Source: WYZ-LMO8 sp964586135
GTDB lineage: Archaea > Thermoproteota > Methanomethylicia > Nezhaarchaeales > WYZ-LMO8
DNA length: 37,887 nucleotides
Assembly: GCA_964586135.1 (NCBI GenBank)
Contig: CAZPGS010000003.1
Location: forward strand, 1-37,887
Direction of reading: 5' to 3'
Shown here: positions 15,168 to 23,179 of the stretch, piece by piece
Layout: every line of letters starts with the position of its first letter
Position numbering within the stretch: position 1 is the first letter of the stretch
Position numbers and translations under genes: made by a program
Notes under the pieces: model-generated
Told to the model about the DNA's origin: nothing
The model's input: only the letters and a program-made list of their open reading frames with translations
Database searches by the model: none

Positions 15168-16985
15168 CTATCTGCCAGCAGCCCTCTTTATCTTGGCAAT
15201 TTCGTCTATGAGTTCTAGTTCTTCCTTTGAGAGTTGGTCGAGGAACTTCTCCTTCAATATTCTTGCATGTTCTGTTGGCACGTCGACGTATAGGTAATCG
15301 CCCTCGTCGATGTGCCTGCCGACGATCACGTTCCCCCTGATAGAGATCGCTACGGCCTGTCCCGCCACGGCCTCGCTCAAGCTCTTTTTCTGCTCTTGTA
15401 TTTGCATTATCACTCCGAGCCTTCTGCCCTTGGCGCTCATCAACGGGTACCCAGGCCTTAGCCTTCCAGCCAGTATTTCGACCCCAACTATCGCTGGGTC
15501 GCTCCTCCTGAATACGTAGCCCTTTAGAATACGGGCCTTCCCGGGCAAGGTTAGAGAGGACAGCGTCTGCCTACGATCTTCTTCCATTTTCTTCTTGACC
15601 CAGTCCAAGTAGTCCTCCACCAACCTGTAAATGACGTTGTTCCTAAACATTGGTATGCCTCTACTCTCTATCTCCTGCTCCGCGTCGGGGTTTGCACCGA
15701 CATTGAACGCCAAGATAACGCCGTGGTAGGGGTCCTTCTCTTTAGTTATCGCGGCTTCGACGACGTCTCTCTTCGATACCTTCCCAACGTCGGCCAGCCT
15801 CACCGACACGCCCAGCCCCTGTAGCTTCGAAACTAAAGCCTCAAGGGAACCTAGGGTATCGGCTTTAACCACCACTCCTACCGCGTCCGTCGTTATCCTG
15901 ATCTTTGAGAGCTCCTCTGCAACCCTTCTTACTGCCTCCTCGATCTCAGCTTGGCTCCTCGCTGAGAAGAAGGGGCTACCAGCCACGGCATCGTCTAGGC
16001 CCTGGGCGACTATTCTCACACCAGCAGCCGCGACGACCTCGTCCACGCTCTTGAACTTGTCCTCTGGATCCCTCATCTCATCCATGGGCTTGGGCATCAG
16101 TATGCTCCTAATTTTGGTCACTATGGGGCCTTTAAGCCCGCCGAGCACTATCGTGTCGTCCTTTCCCAGCACGCCATCGTAAATTATCACGTCTGCGACG
16201 TTGCCTAGGCCTAGAACCTCTCTGCACTCCAGCACCACGCCTTTAGCCGCCGACTCCTCGACGTAGAGCCTCTTTAACATGTACCTCTGAGAGAGACCGG
16301 CTAAGACAAGCAGGAGGTCAGGTATGCCCTCTCCCGTCTTAGCGCTCGTGGGTATCACGGCCACGGTTCTGGTGAAGTCCCTTATCCTGTCATACCTGTC
16401 GGCTTGAAATCCAAGCTCCTCAAACTTAGCCACGATGTTGTAGATGAGCTCGTCGAGCCTCCTCTGGACCTGAGGTTGTTGCGACTTTATCGTCTCGACG
16501 AACGGCTTAAACTCGTTCTTAACCCACCCGGGTATTTTGTCTATCTTGTTTGCGGCGACGACAAAGGGCGTCTTCCTAGCTTTTAAGATCTCTAAGCTCT
16601 CGTAGGTTATCTCTTCAAAACCTTCGAGGATGTCTATGACCAAGATGGCCACGTCGGCTATTGAGCCGCCTCTCTTCCTCAAGTTCACGAAGGCCTCGTG
16701 CCCTGGGGTGTCTATGACCAAAAAGCCGGGTATCTTAATCTCAACCTTTATGTTCTTGAGTAAGGGACCGCACATCCTCTCAAGAGCAGACCAAGGCAAG
16801 AAGGAAGCTCCAATGTGCTGGGTTTGCCACGTAGCGCCGAGCGGGCGCTACATCATGGCCCCGACTTCTCTAAACATGATCGCAGTGCCCCTGATCTTGT
16901 CGAGGAGGAGGGTCTTCCCCACGTCTACGTGTCCCAATACACATAGGATGGGCGACCTGATTCTCTTGCCCTCACCGCCGTCCAC
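15168..16985 (-). CDS. infB: Translation initiation factor aIF5B (IF2), interrupted by a 30-nt BHB intron
   Basis: Exons are 16985-16854 (44 codons) and 16823-15168 (551 codons plus stop); the spliced product is 595 residues, the usual aIF5B size. It is the GTPase for subunit joining. G1 GHVDVGKT (18-25), switch I TQHIGAS (45-51), G3 DTPGHE (82-87) and ANKID are all present once spliced. Unspliced, exon 1 ends at TAG 16850. GTG 16985 is a firm start: GGAGGTGAT, fully complementary to the 16S tail, ends 6 nt upstream (17000-16992). A longer frame from TTG 17060 is not supported. The C terminus (KEELELIDEIAKIKRAAGR) is normal. It follows ndk and precedes S6e. Confidence 0.96.
16824..16853 (-). 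other. Canonical BHB mRNA intron in aIF5B, 30 nt, phase 0
   Basis: RNA read on the minus strand. The outer helix is GGG (exon 1) with CCC (exon 2). The 4-bp central helix is GCCA with UGGC. The 5' bulge is UG|A. The intron helix UGUAGCGCC pairs with GGCGCUACG (9 bp with one U-G pair, loop CGCUC). The 3' bulge is AA|A. Every element of the strict hBHBh' motif is present with exact lengths. Cutting after the second bulge base on each side gives GCC AUG ACC CAG, which reads AMTQ, so the product contains VGAM-TQHIGAS as in other archaeal aIF5B. The intron contains the in-frame UAG. Confidence 0.95.
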
Positions 16986-17063
16986 CTCACAATCACCTCC
17001 TCTAGTGGTCAGCTTGATGAAAAAGCTAAGGAGAGAAAGCTCTTTAACTTGTCGTTCCAAAGC

Positions 17064-17513
17064 TCAAAGCCAGGCCTCATCGGCTCGTGAGTAATTGCAA
17101 AGCTCCCTCTCTTCGAAGAAGATCTTTATTTCCTTCTCGGCGCTTTCCTTGCTATCCGATGCATGGATTATGTTTTGCGTTATTGAGATCCCGAAGTCGC
17201 CCCTAATGGTCCCGGGTGGCGCTTCCTTGGGGTTCGTAGGGCCTATGACCTTTCTGACGACTTGGATGGCGCCGTCGCCCTCGATAACCCCGACGACTAC
17301 CGGGGCTGAGGTGATGTAGTTGATCAGCTCCTCATAGAAGTGCTTGCCTTTGTGCACCGAATATAGCTCTTCAGCCTTTTCTCTCGACATTTTCAACATC
17401 TTCAAGCCCACTATCTTCAGGCCCTTCCTCTCAAGCCTCGATAAGACCTCCCCTACGAGGCCCCTTACGACGGCTCCGGGCTTGATTATTATCAACGTTC
17501 TCTCGACGGCCAT
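17064..17513 (-). CDS. ndk: Nucleoside diphosphate kinase
   Basis: 149 residues. It transfers phosphate between nucleoside di- and triphosphates through a phosphohistidine, seen in NIIHASDS (near residue 117). N-terminal ERTLIIIKPGAVVRGLVGEV and GPTNPKEAPPGTIRGDFG are family signatures. ATG 17513 overlaps the last base of the L24e stop (TGATG); a GTG three bases upstream is possible. It sits between L24e and aIF5B, the usual archaeal order. Confidence 0.96.
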   Translation of the reverse strand: MAVERTLIIIKPGAVVRGLVGEVLSRLERKGLKIVGLKMLKMSREKAEELYSVHKGKHFYEELINYITSAPVVVGVIEGDGAIQVVRKVIGPTNPKEAPPGTIRGDFGISITQNIIHASDSKESAEKEIKIFFEERELCNYSRADEAWL

Positions 17514-17701
17514 CACTTGTACACCTTCCTAGTCTTCGCGGACCACTTTAGCTTAGCCGGGTTCCTCCTGAGCTTTGTCATGTTCTTCTTGCACTTACTT
17601 GAGCAGAAGTACAATATGGTCCCATCGTTTCTGACGAACATGAGCCCCGTCCCAGGCGGGACATCCTTCCCGCAGAACGCACACGAAACTGCCTTGAACA
17701 T
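17513..17701 (-). CDS. rpl24e: Large ribosomal subunit protein L24e
   Basis: 62 residues with the zinc-ribbon pattern CAFCGKDVPPGTGLMFVRNDG and FCSSKCKKNMTKLRRNPAKLKW, the normal archaeal L24e. GGTG lies just ahead of the ATG. It is the first gene of the minus-strand L24e-ndk-infB run, because S28e, which normally precedes it in the same direction, is inverted. A TTATAA box 36 bp upstream probably drives it. Confidence 0.95.
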   Translation of the reverse strand: MFKAVSCAFCGKDVPPGTGLMFVRNDGTILYFCSSKCKKNMTKLRRNPAKLKWSAKTRKVYK

Positions 17702-17734
17702 TTTGGCACCGCCTTTAGTGAGGCTTCACGTCCA

Positions 17735-17744
17735 TCTTATAACC
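17735..17744. promoter_or_regulatory. TTATAA box between divergent L24e and S28e
   Basis: TTATAA at 17737-17742 is symmetrical. On the minus strand it is correctly spaced for a start about 10 nt ahead of the L24e ATG. It may also serve the plus-strand S28e gene, which would then have a leader of about 110 nt. Position and sequence are observed; function is inferred. Confidence 0.4.
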
Positions 17745-17879
17745 CTTACCTCGTCCAAGGCGAGTCAGGGCAGGGTAAGAAGGGTCGAGAGGGACACGCA
17801 CGAAGAGCCCCTCGACGCTCTAAGCATGAGAGAGGTTTATCAGCTAGTTCCTCAGAGGCCTAGGTAATAGGTGCGCTCC

Positions 17880-18101
17880 ATGAGCTCTGGCCAAGCTCAA
17901 GACGCTACGCCTGCAGAGGTCGTCCAAATAATCGGTAGGACGGGAGTCACTGGAGAGGTCATACAGGTCAGGTGCAGGATACTCGAGGGACCTGATAAGG
18001 GTAGGATCTTGACGAGAAACGTTAAAGGCCCTGTTAGGATCGGCGATATACTAATGCTCCGAGAGACAGAAAGAGAGGCTAGGAAACTTACTCCGCGGTG
18101 A
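17880..18101 (+). CDS. rps28e: Small ribosomal subunit protein S28e, inverted relative to its operon
   Basis: 73 residues: PAEVVQIIGRTGVTGEVIQVRCRILEGPDKGRILTRNVKGPVRIGDILMLRETEREARKL, a typical S28e OB-fold protein with the conserved C-terminal LRETEREAR. ATG 17880 is chosen because GGTG sits 6 nt ahead; a GTG at 17871 is in frame. In most archaea the order is L7Ae-S28e-L24e-Ndk, all one way. Here L7Ae, L24e and Ndk are on the minus strand while S28e alone points the other way, tail-to-tail with L7Ae (11 bp apart). Confidence 0.96.
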   Translation: MSSGQAQDATPAEVVQIIGRTGVTGEVIQVRCRILEGPDKGRILTRNVKGPVRIGDILMLRETEREARKLTPR

Positions 18102-18112
18102 TCTAGAAGAGC

Positions 18113-18583
18113 TCACTTCTTCCTCTCTTTCCTCTCTTTCTTGACCTCCTTCTTAGCTGGTGCCGCCTTTTCTTCAACAGGTGGCGCTACTAGCGCCGTC
18201 GGTAAGCCGGCTTTAGCCTTTATTTCGTTGATCTTAGCCACCAACTCTTCTACGAGCTCTTTGGCCTGTCCCGCTTCGATTATCGCAGCCGACGCGGCCT
18301 TTACCTCAATTCCAGCCGCTTGTCCTAGCTTTTCTTTGCTCGGTACGTAGATGTACGGTATTTTCCTCTCTTCACATAACAATGGCAAGTGCATAACTAC
18401 TTCTGGAGGGTCGACGTCCTCGGCTATTAGCACGAGCTTCGCTAGCCCCCTCTCGACGGCCTTCGTTGACTCGTTGGTTCCCTTCTTTATCTTGCCCGTC
18501 TCTCTAGCTATCTTTAAGGCCTCGTAGGCCTTTTCAGCGAGCTCAGGCGGCGCCTCAAACCTAACGTAGCTTGGCTTTGGCAC
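18113..18583 (-). CDS. rpl7ae: Ribosomal protein L7Ae (kink-turn binding)
   Basis: 156 residues. Core: RETGKIKKGTNESTKAVERGLAKLVLIAEDVDPPEVVMHLPLLCEERKIPYIYVPSKEKLGQAAGIEVKAASAAII. In archaea it binds kink-turns in 23S rRNA, C/D and H/ACA guide RNAs and RNase P. It is longer than the usual 120-130 residues, with an extra tail of about 30 residues ending KKEVKKERKERKK, partly encoded by a short tandem repeat (CCTCTCTTTC twice on the plus strand). GTG 18583 has a GGAGGGGTGAGG purine run ahead. Confidence 0.95.
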   Translation of the reverse strand: MPKPSYVRFEAPPELAEKAYEALKIARETGKIKKGTNESTKAVERGLAKLVLIAEDVDPPEVVMHLPLLCEERKIPYIYVPSKEKLGQAAGIEVKAASAAIIEAGQAKELVEELVAKINEIKAKAGLPTALVAPPVEEKAAPAKKEVKKERKERKK

Positions 18584-18647
18584 GAATCCCTCACCCCTCC
18601 TACTTCATCGATTCATAGGTTAGGTGTGTCTTTATTTACTGGCACAG

Positions 18648-18660
18648 CTTATAAATTTTT
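18648..18660 (-). promoter_or_regulatory. TATA box for L7Ae
   Basis: On the minus strand AAAATTTATAAG (18660-18649) lies in the 94-bp spacer between gltX and L7Ae, about 70 bp ahead of the L7Ae start. It suggests L7Ae is transcribed separately from the upstream block. Confidence 0.5.
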
Positions 18661-18677
18661 TAACTTATAGCCTTTGG

Positions 18678-20429
18678 CTACTCATGGGCAAAATAGAATA
18701 CAAGCCTCCGTGTCTTCACATCCTTGTGGTCGAGCCTCGCGAACCCTATGCGCACTAGCTGGACTATGGATCCTTCGCCTAGCATTTCAAGCGCCCTCTC
18801 TCCGATCCCTATGGCTTTGCTGGCATCTGGCATCACAACCTCGACTTCAATGTTGTCATCGGCTGGGACCCATTGTATTATCGGGGCTTTGAGGCGCGAA
18901 GCCTCTTCAACGCTCTCCCCTTTGTAAAATGCGTATGCCGTATCGCCCTCGACCCCCTCTAATTGAATATTAAATAGGGACATTAACCGAACGAAGTGAT
19001 TGCGCTTTAAGAGCTCAACGTCTCTCTTGGATATGTAGACCCTAGCCTCGCCCTCGACCAATTTCACCTCTATCTCTCTGTAACCTCTCTCAGGGAAGTC
19101 TGGATGGAGTTGGGGCCTAGCAATAAAGTTGGTCGGAACGCCCTTAATTACGAGCTTTACGGGCTCAAAAACACAAAAGTATCTATCAGCTCTCGGGTCC
19201 AAGTGCTTGCGGTTCACGGAGTATATGTTCTCCCAACTTAGCGATGCCTCTGAGCTCTTTACCCCCACGTGGAGTATTATCTCCCTGAGGGTCTCTGGCA
19301 ATATGCCCCTCTTCCTAGTGGCCATTATCGTGCCTAGGCGAGGGTCGTCCCACCACGAAAACTCTCGTTTCGCTATGCCCTTGCTTATTTGGGACTTGCT
19401 CAATATTATGCCCGTCAGCTTTAAGCGGCCGAAGTGGATCGTCTCTGGGAACTTCCACCCCATGTGGTCGAAGACATACCTCTGCTTGATCGTGTTGGTT
19501 ATGTGCTCTTTAGCCCTCAATATGTGGCTTATCTCGAGCTCGTGGTCATCAACGGCAGAGGCGAAGTTGTACGTGGGCCACACGAAGTATTTGCTTCCAA
19601 CTCTTGGATGAGGGTTCTTCTCAACATCTATTATCCTAAAGGCGACCCACTCTCTCACTGATACGTCGGGGTAATTTAGATCGGTCTTTATCCTGACGAC
19701 TGCCTCCTTTTCTCCGTACTTCAGGGACAACATGCCCTCGAACCTCTCAAGGTGTTCATTAGGGCTCAGCCCCCTGCATGGACAAGGCTTGCCCATGTCG
19801 CGGAGCGACTTAAAGAGCTCTTGGTCGCAAGTGCATACATACGCCCCGCCCCTCCTCAAGAGCTCTTTGCAAACATCATAATACACTTCTAGCCTATCGG
19901 ATTGATACACGACTTGGCCAGGCTTTATCCCCAACCACTCCATGTCCTCTATTATCCACTTGTAAGCCTCTGGTAGCGGCCTCTTTGTCTTCGGATCAGT
20001 ATCGTCGAACCTCAGTATGAACCTCCCCTTGTACATTTTGGCGTATTCATAGGACAAAATGAGCGGTCTAAGGCTACCTAAGTGAAGCGGGGCGTCGGGA
20101 TTGGGAGCAAATCTTGTTACTATTACCTCATACTTGTCAACGTTGGGGAGAGGGGGCAAGGACTTCTCCTCCACCTCCTTCTTCTTCACTATGGCCCCCG
20201 GATACTTCTCCTCCACCTCCTTCCTGATCTCCTCCACGCTCATCCTGTTTACTTCGTTTATTATGCCTTCGACCAATTTAGCGAGGGCCTTAGCCTGGCT
20301 TCTCAGGTCAGGCCTCACAGCAATGACTTTGCCGAGTACAGGTCCCTGGACCGCCTTTCCGCCGTGCTCGTAGGCGTTTATCAAGGCATACTTTCTTATT
20401 AGCTGAACTACGTCGTCTGAGAAGCTCAT
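18678..20429 (-). CDS. gltX: Glutamyl-tRNA synthetase (archaeal, GlxRS type)
   Basis: 583 residues. The catalytic core has the HIGH-type motif RFAPNPDAPLHLGSLRPL (residues about 106-123) and the KMSKS-type loop LTGIILSKSQISKGI. An archaeal N-terminal extension of about 100 residues precedes it. The C-terminal beta-barrel anticodon domain (ERGYREIEVKLVEGEARVYIS) is the archaeal/eukaryotic form. It charges tRNA-Glu and, where GlnRS is lacking, tRNA-Gln for later amidation. The ATG overlaps the fni stop by 4 nt (ATGA), so it is co-translated with lipid genes; this end of the block is conserved in several archaea. Confidence 0.96.
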   Translation of the reverse strand: MSFSDDVVQLIRKYALINAYEHGGKAVQGPVLGKVIAVRPDLRSQAKALAKLVEGIINEVNRMSVEEIRKEVEEKYPGAIVKKKEVEEKSLPPLPNVDKYEVIVTRFAPNPDAPLHLGSLRPLILSYEYAKMYKGRFILRFDDTDPKTKRPLPEAYKWIIEDMEWLGIKPGQVVYQSDRLEVYYDVCKELLRRGGAYVCTCDQELFKSLRDMGKPCPCRGLSPNEHLERFEGMLSLKYGEKEAVVRIKTDLNYPDVSVREWVAFRIIDVEKNPHPRVGSKYFVWPTYNFASAVDDHELEISHILRAKEHITNTIKQRYVFDHMGWKFPETIHFGRLKLTGIILSKSQISKGIAKREFSWWDDPRLGTIMATRKRGILPETLREIILHVGVKSSEASLSWENIYSVNRKHLDPRADRYFCVFEPVKLVIKGVPTNFIARPQLHPDFPERGYREIEVKLVEGEARVYISKRDVELLKRNHFVRLMSLFNIQLEGVEGDTAYAFYKGESVEEASRLKAPIIQWVPADDNIEVEVVMPDASKAIGIGERALEMLGEGSIVQLVRIGFARLDHKDVKTRRLVFYFAHE

Positions 20430-21532
20430 AGAGTCTTCCTTCTCCTTAAATATTCGTCAATATTTATGCCCCTCATCTGAAGCCACTCTTTAACCCTTCC
20501 CGTTATGACGACCTCGGCCCTCTTCAGGTCTCTCAGGCTTCGAGAAGCCGTTAAAAACATGGCCCCTTGCAGTTGCTCTATTAGGACATCTAGGTAAGCC
20601 CTTAAGGCATCGACGCCACGCCCTACGGCCCTCAAAGCTGGCAAGGCTATCCCAACGAGGTCGGCCCCCAACGCTATGGCTTTAGCACAATCGACCCCGC
20701 TCCTCACTCCTCCAGATGCTATCACGGGGACGTCGACCCCGCTCCTCACCTCTATAAGGCTCACAACGGTCGGTATGCCCCATTCAGCGAAGGCCTCAGC
20801 CACTTCGGTCTTAAAACTATCTCCGTGCCTCTTAGCCCTCAATGCCTCGACTTTGCACCAACTGGTCCCCCCAGCTCCAGCCACGTCTATAGCCTTCACA
20901 AGCCCCTCTTTGACGAGCCTTATAGCATCTTCACGTGAAATACCGCATCCAGTCTCCTTGACTATTACGGGGACTTCTACAGCCTCCGAAATCCTCCTAA
21001 TGGCCTGCAATACGCCTTTGAATTTAAGGTCTCCTCCCATTTGAGAGAACTCATGCGCTGGGTTTAAGTGTATGTTAAGCGCATTAGCCTCGATCATCTC
21101 GATCATCTTGCGCACATCGTTCACATCAAACTGGCTAACTAGTTGAGCCGCGCCGACGTTGGCGATCACGTAGGCCGTCGGGGCCTTCTTGCGCACCACG
21201 GCAAAGGTATCTACGAGGCTCTTGTCGAGCAGCGCGGCCCTCTGACTGCCTACGGCCATAGCCAAGCCCATTTCCTCGACGACTTGGGCTACTGCACTGT
21301 TTATTTCTTTGGCCCTCGGATGCCCCCCAGTCATGGCCGAGATCAGGATTGGGGCCCTTAATTTGAAGCCGAGGAAATAGGTCTCTAGATTTATCTCGTC
21401 AATGTCCATTTCGGGTAAGCATCTATGGACGAGCCATACATCCTCAAACCCAGTGCTGTTGCGATGCATTTCGACATCCTCTCTCAAGCATATCTCTATG
21501 TGCTCAAACTTTCGATTGCTTATGTCGTCCAT
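20426..21532 (-). CDS. fni: Type 2 isopentenyl-diphosphate isomerase with altered active site
   Basis: 368 residues. FMN-dependent TIM-barrel enzyme converting IPP to DMAPP for archaeal lipid synthesis. Family motifs: RKFEHIEICL, APILISAMTGGH, MAVGSQRAAL, VIANVGAAQL, VIVKETGCGIS, VAGAGGTSW and VIASGGVRSG. The catalytic stretch reads HLNPAHEFSQMGGD, whereas relatives have HLNPAQE(x)xQPEGD. The Gln usually involved in proton transfer is His (codon CAT) and the following PEG is MGG, while the Mg-binding Glu is kept. It follows IPK by 5 bp. Activity is likely but should not be assumed identical. Confidence 0.92.
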   Translation of the reverse strand: MDDISNRKFEHIEICLREDVEMHRNSTGFEDVWLVHRCLPEMDIDEINLETYFLGFKLRAPILISAMTGGHPRAKEINSAVAQVVEEMGLAMAVGSQRAALLDKSLVDTFAVVRKKAPTAYVIANVGAAQLVSQFDVNDVRKMIEMIEANALNIHLNPAHEFSQMGGDLKFKGVLQAIRRISEAVEVPVIVKETGCGISREDAIRLVKEGLVKAIDVAGAGGTSWCKVEALRAKRHGDSFKTEVAEAFAEWGIPTVVSLIEVRSGVDVPVIASGGVRSGVDCAKAIALGADLVGIALPALRAVGRGVDALRAYLDVLIEQLQGAMFLTASRSLRDLKRAEVVITGRVKEWLQMRGINIDEYLRRRKTL

Positions 21533-21537
21533 TTCGC

Positions 21538-22329
21538 TTAGTCCTCCTTTATTACGGTCCCTTTAAATTTCAGTCCATCAAGGGCTTTAAGCAGATTTTT
21601 TCTACGCCAACTTACGAAGCAAACAACTTTTACGCCACCACGAAAAGCGCTAAAGGCCTCATATATCTTCCTAACAAGACCGCCTGTGGCGTCGGGGTCG
21701 GAAGACGCTATCTCTATTCTTTTTAGAACCTCTTCGTTTAAGAACTTTACGAGTTTAGCCCTTGGCTTCTTCCTGGGATCTTCAAGGTATATGCCGTCAA
21801 CGTCGAGCACGTAAATTAGCTTGTCGGCCTTAAGCTTCAAAGCCAGAAATGAAGCCACTGTGTCGCCAGACAAGATCGTTACGCCGCGCTCGCCTCTATT
21901 TAAGACGACGTCCCCGTATAGGACAGGAAGGAACCCCTTCTCTAACGCTGCCTCGACGCCTTTGATGAAGTATTCCTTGACCTCGCCTCCTTCCAAGATG
22001 GACGAAGATGACGGCTCGAGGGCATAAGGCCTTCCCCCCAGCTTTATGAATTCCTTAACGACCTCTTCGTTAAGTCTCCTCATAGCCAACCTCGTGAGCA
22101 CGACGCCCTTGTAACTCTCGTCACTAAGTAGCCCCGCGCTCAGCCTATATCTCATAGCCAATGGATGGCCAAAGGATCCACCACCATGAACCACGACGAC
22201 TTTGCCTCCTTTCTCGATGTGGTTGAGGACTTGAGAACACATGCTCCTCAAGGCCCCTTTCCTAATGGTGAATGGCTTGTCCTTCACAGTGATGGCACTG
22301 CCCCCGAACTTTACTATCGACAAGGTCAT
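21538..22329 (-). CDS. ipk: Isopentenyl phosphate kinase
   Basis: 263 residues of the amino-acid-kinase fold. It phosphorylates isopentenyl phosphate to IPP in the archaeal mevalonate routes. Signatures: IVKFGGSAITVKDKPFT, VVVHGGGSFGHPLA (with the catalytic His), LPVLYGDVV, TILSGDTVASFLAL, YVLDVDGIY and DPDATGGLVRKI. It is located between the GHMP-like gene and type-2 IPP isomerase, the standard archaeal order, 7 bp from its upstream neighbour. Confidence 0.95.
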   Translation of the reverse strand: MTLSIVKFGGSAITVKDKPFTIRKGALRSMCSQVLNHIEKGGKVVVVHGGGSFGHPLAMRYRLSAGLLSDESYKGVVLTRLAMRRLNEEVVKEFIKLGGRPYALEPSSSSILEGGEVKEYFIKGVEAALEKGFLPVLYGDVVLNRGERGVTILSGDTVASFLALKLKADKLIYVLDVDGIYLEDPRKKPRAKLVKFLNEEVLKRIEIASSDPDATGGLVRKIYEAFSAFRGGVKVVCFVSWRRKNLLKALDGLKFKGTVIKED

Positions 22330-22336
22330 AGCCTAC

Positions 22337-23179
22337 TCAACCTCTTAATGCAATGGCCTGGAAGCCCATCGAACTAATCGTCCTCAAACACTCGTCCAGC
22401 GAGTCACGGTCCTCACTGAAGAGTGCGAAGCCCCTAAAGTCCTCGTCGACTTTACATGCTAATCCCCTTATGTTGGAAAGCCTTTCATAGGCTTTGAGGA
22501 TCGAAAGCGGGAGCTCTGATAGTGCGATGCATAACCTGCTGTACTTGACAAGAGCTCTGCGGAAGAGCTCGAAGTCCTCGTCGATCATCGAACGCGCTAC
22601 AGTGATTATCATTCTGCCCAAGGCATGGAGGGCTATGCTAAACGCCTCTTCAAGTCCTTCGCCCTCGAAAATCTTAAATCTCAATGGTACCTTGAGGCCT
22701 AAGCCCATTTTCCAAGGGAAATCTTTTCGAAGCTCCACCAAGCCCTCGCCCTCTCTATACGCCAGCAGCCCCTCGCCCCTCATGCTCTCTACAGCGCCTC
22801 TAACTCTCGTGCTGGAGATGGTCAATCTCCTTGAAATCTCATAGGTTGAAAAGCTCCTCAAACCCGCCTCTTTGAGCAACGCTGAGGAAATCGCGATCAA
22901 GGAGTCCATAGGCGGTAAATTTTCGGAGCCTCTAACGAAGACGTCAATTCTCAGCGAACTTAGACAACGTGAGAGGACCCTCAAAAGCTTCCTTTCAAGG
23001 TACTCGGCGAGAGGGTTAGACCACTCAACCTTCAAAGACCCAGTACCCCGGTGTATTGACATCAAGAACCCTCTGTTCTTCGCGACGTAGCATAACGTGG
23101 GATAGTTATACTGGACGAGGGACTGGCCGATTATGCTTATTGGAACCCTCACGAATAAGTCCTTAGACATCGAGGTCAC
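22337..23179 (-). CDS. Divergent GHMP-kinase-like protein in the mevalonate-kinase position
   Basis: 280 residues. In this conserved cluster (MEMO, mevalonate kinase, IPK, IPP isomerase) the slot is normally mevalonate kinase. The size fits, and three GHMP landmarks can be placed: VRVPISIIGQ at the start, ENLPPMDSLIAISSALLKEAG where kinases have PxGxGLGSSAA, and a C-terminal RGLACKVDEDFRGFALFSED followed by a helix and MGFQAIAL where kinases have the GxGGGG strand. The glycine-rich ATP loops are gone, so it is probably a degenerate GHMP paralogue, a decarboxylase-type member or a regulator. GTG 23179 overlaps the MEMO stop by 4 nt (GTGA). Confidence 0.45.
   Translation of the reverse strand: MTSMSKDLFVRVPISIIGQSLVQYNYPTLCYVAKNRGFLMSIHRGTGSLKVEWSNPLAEYLERKLLRVLSRCLSSLRIDVFVRGSENLPPMDSLIAISSALLKEAGLRSFSTYEISRRLTISSTRVRGAVESMRGEGLLAYREGEGLVELRKDFPWKMGLGLKVPLRFKIFEGEGLEEAFSIALHALGRMIITVARSMIDEDFELFRRALVKYSRLCIALSELPLSILKAYERLSNIRGLACKVDEDFRGFALFSEDRDSLDECLRTISSMGFQAIALRG

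Noticed and set aside
16848..17060. Separate short gene for the N-terminal part of aIF5B starting at TTG 17060
   Set aside because: The perfect ribosome-binding site points to GTG 16985, and the BHB intron explains the break; a split two-gene aIF5B is unnecessary.
17718..17867. 49-codon plus-strand frame just upstream of S28e, starting at GTG
   Set aside because: It ends shortly before S28e and looks faintly protein-like, but there is no ribosome-binding site, no recognised family, and its beginning overlaps the L24e promoter region.
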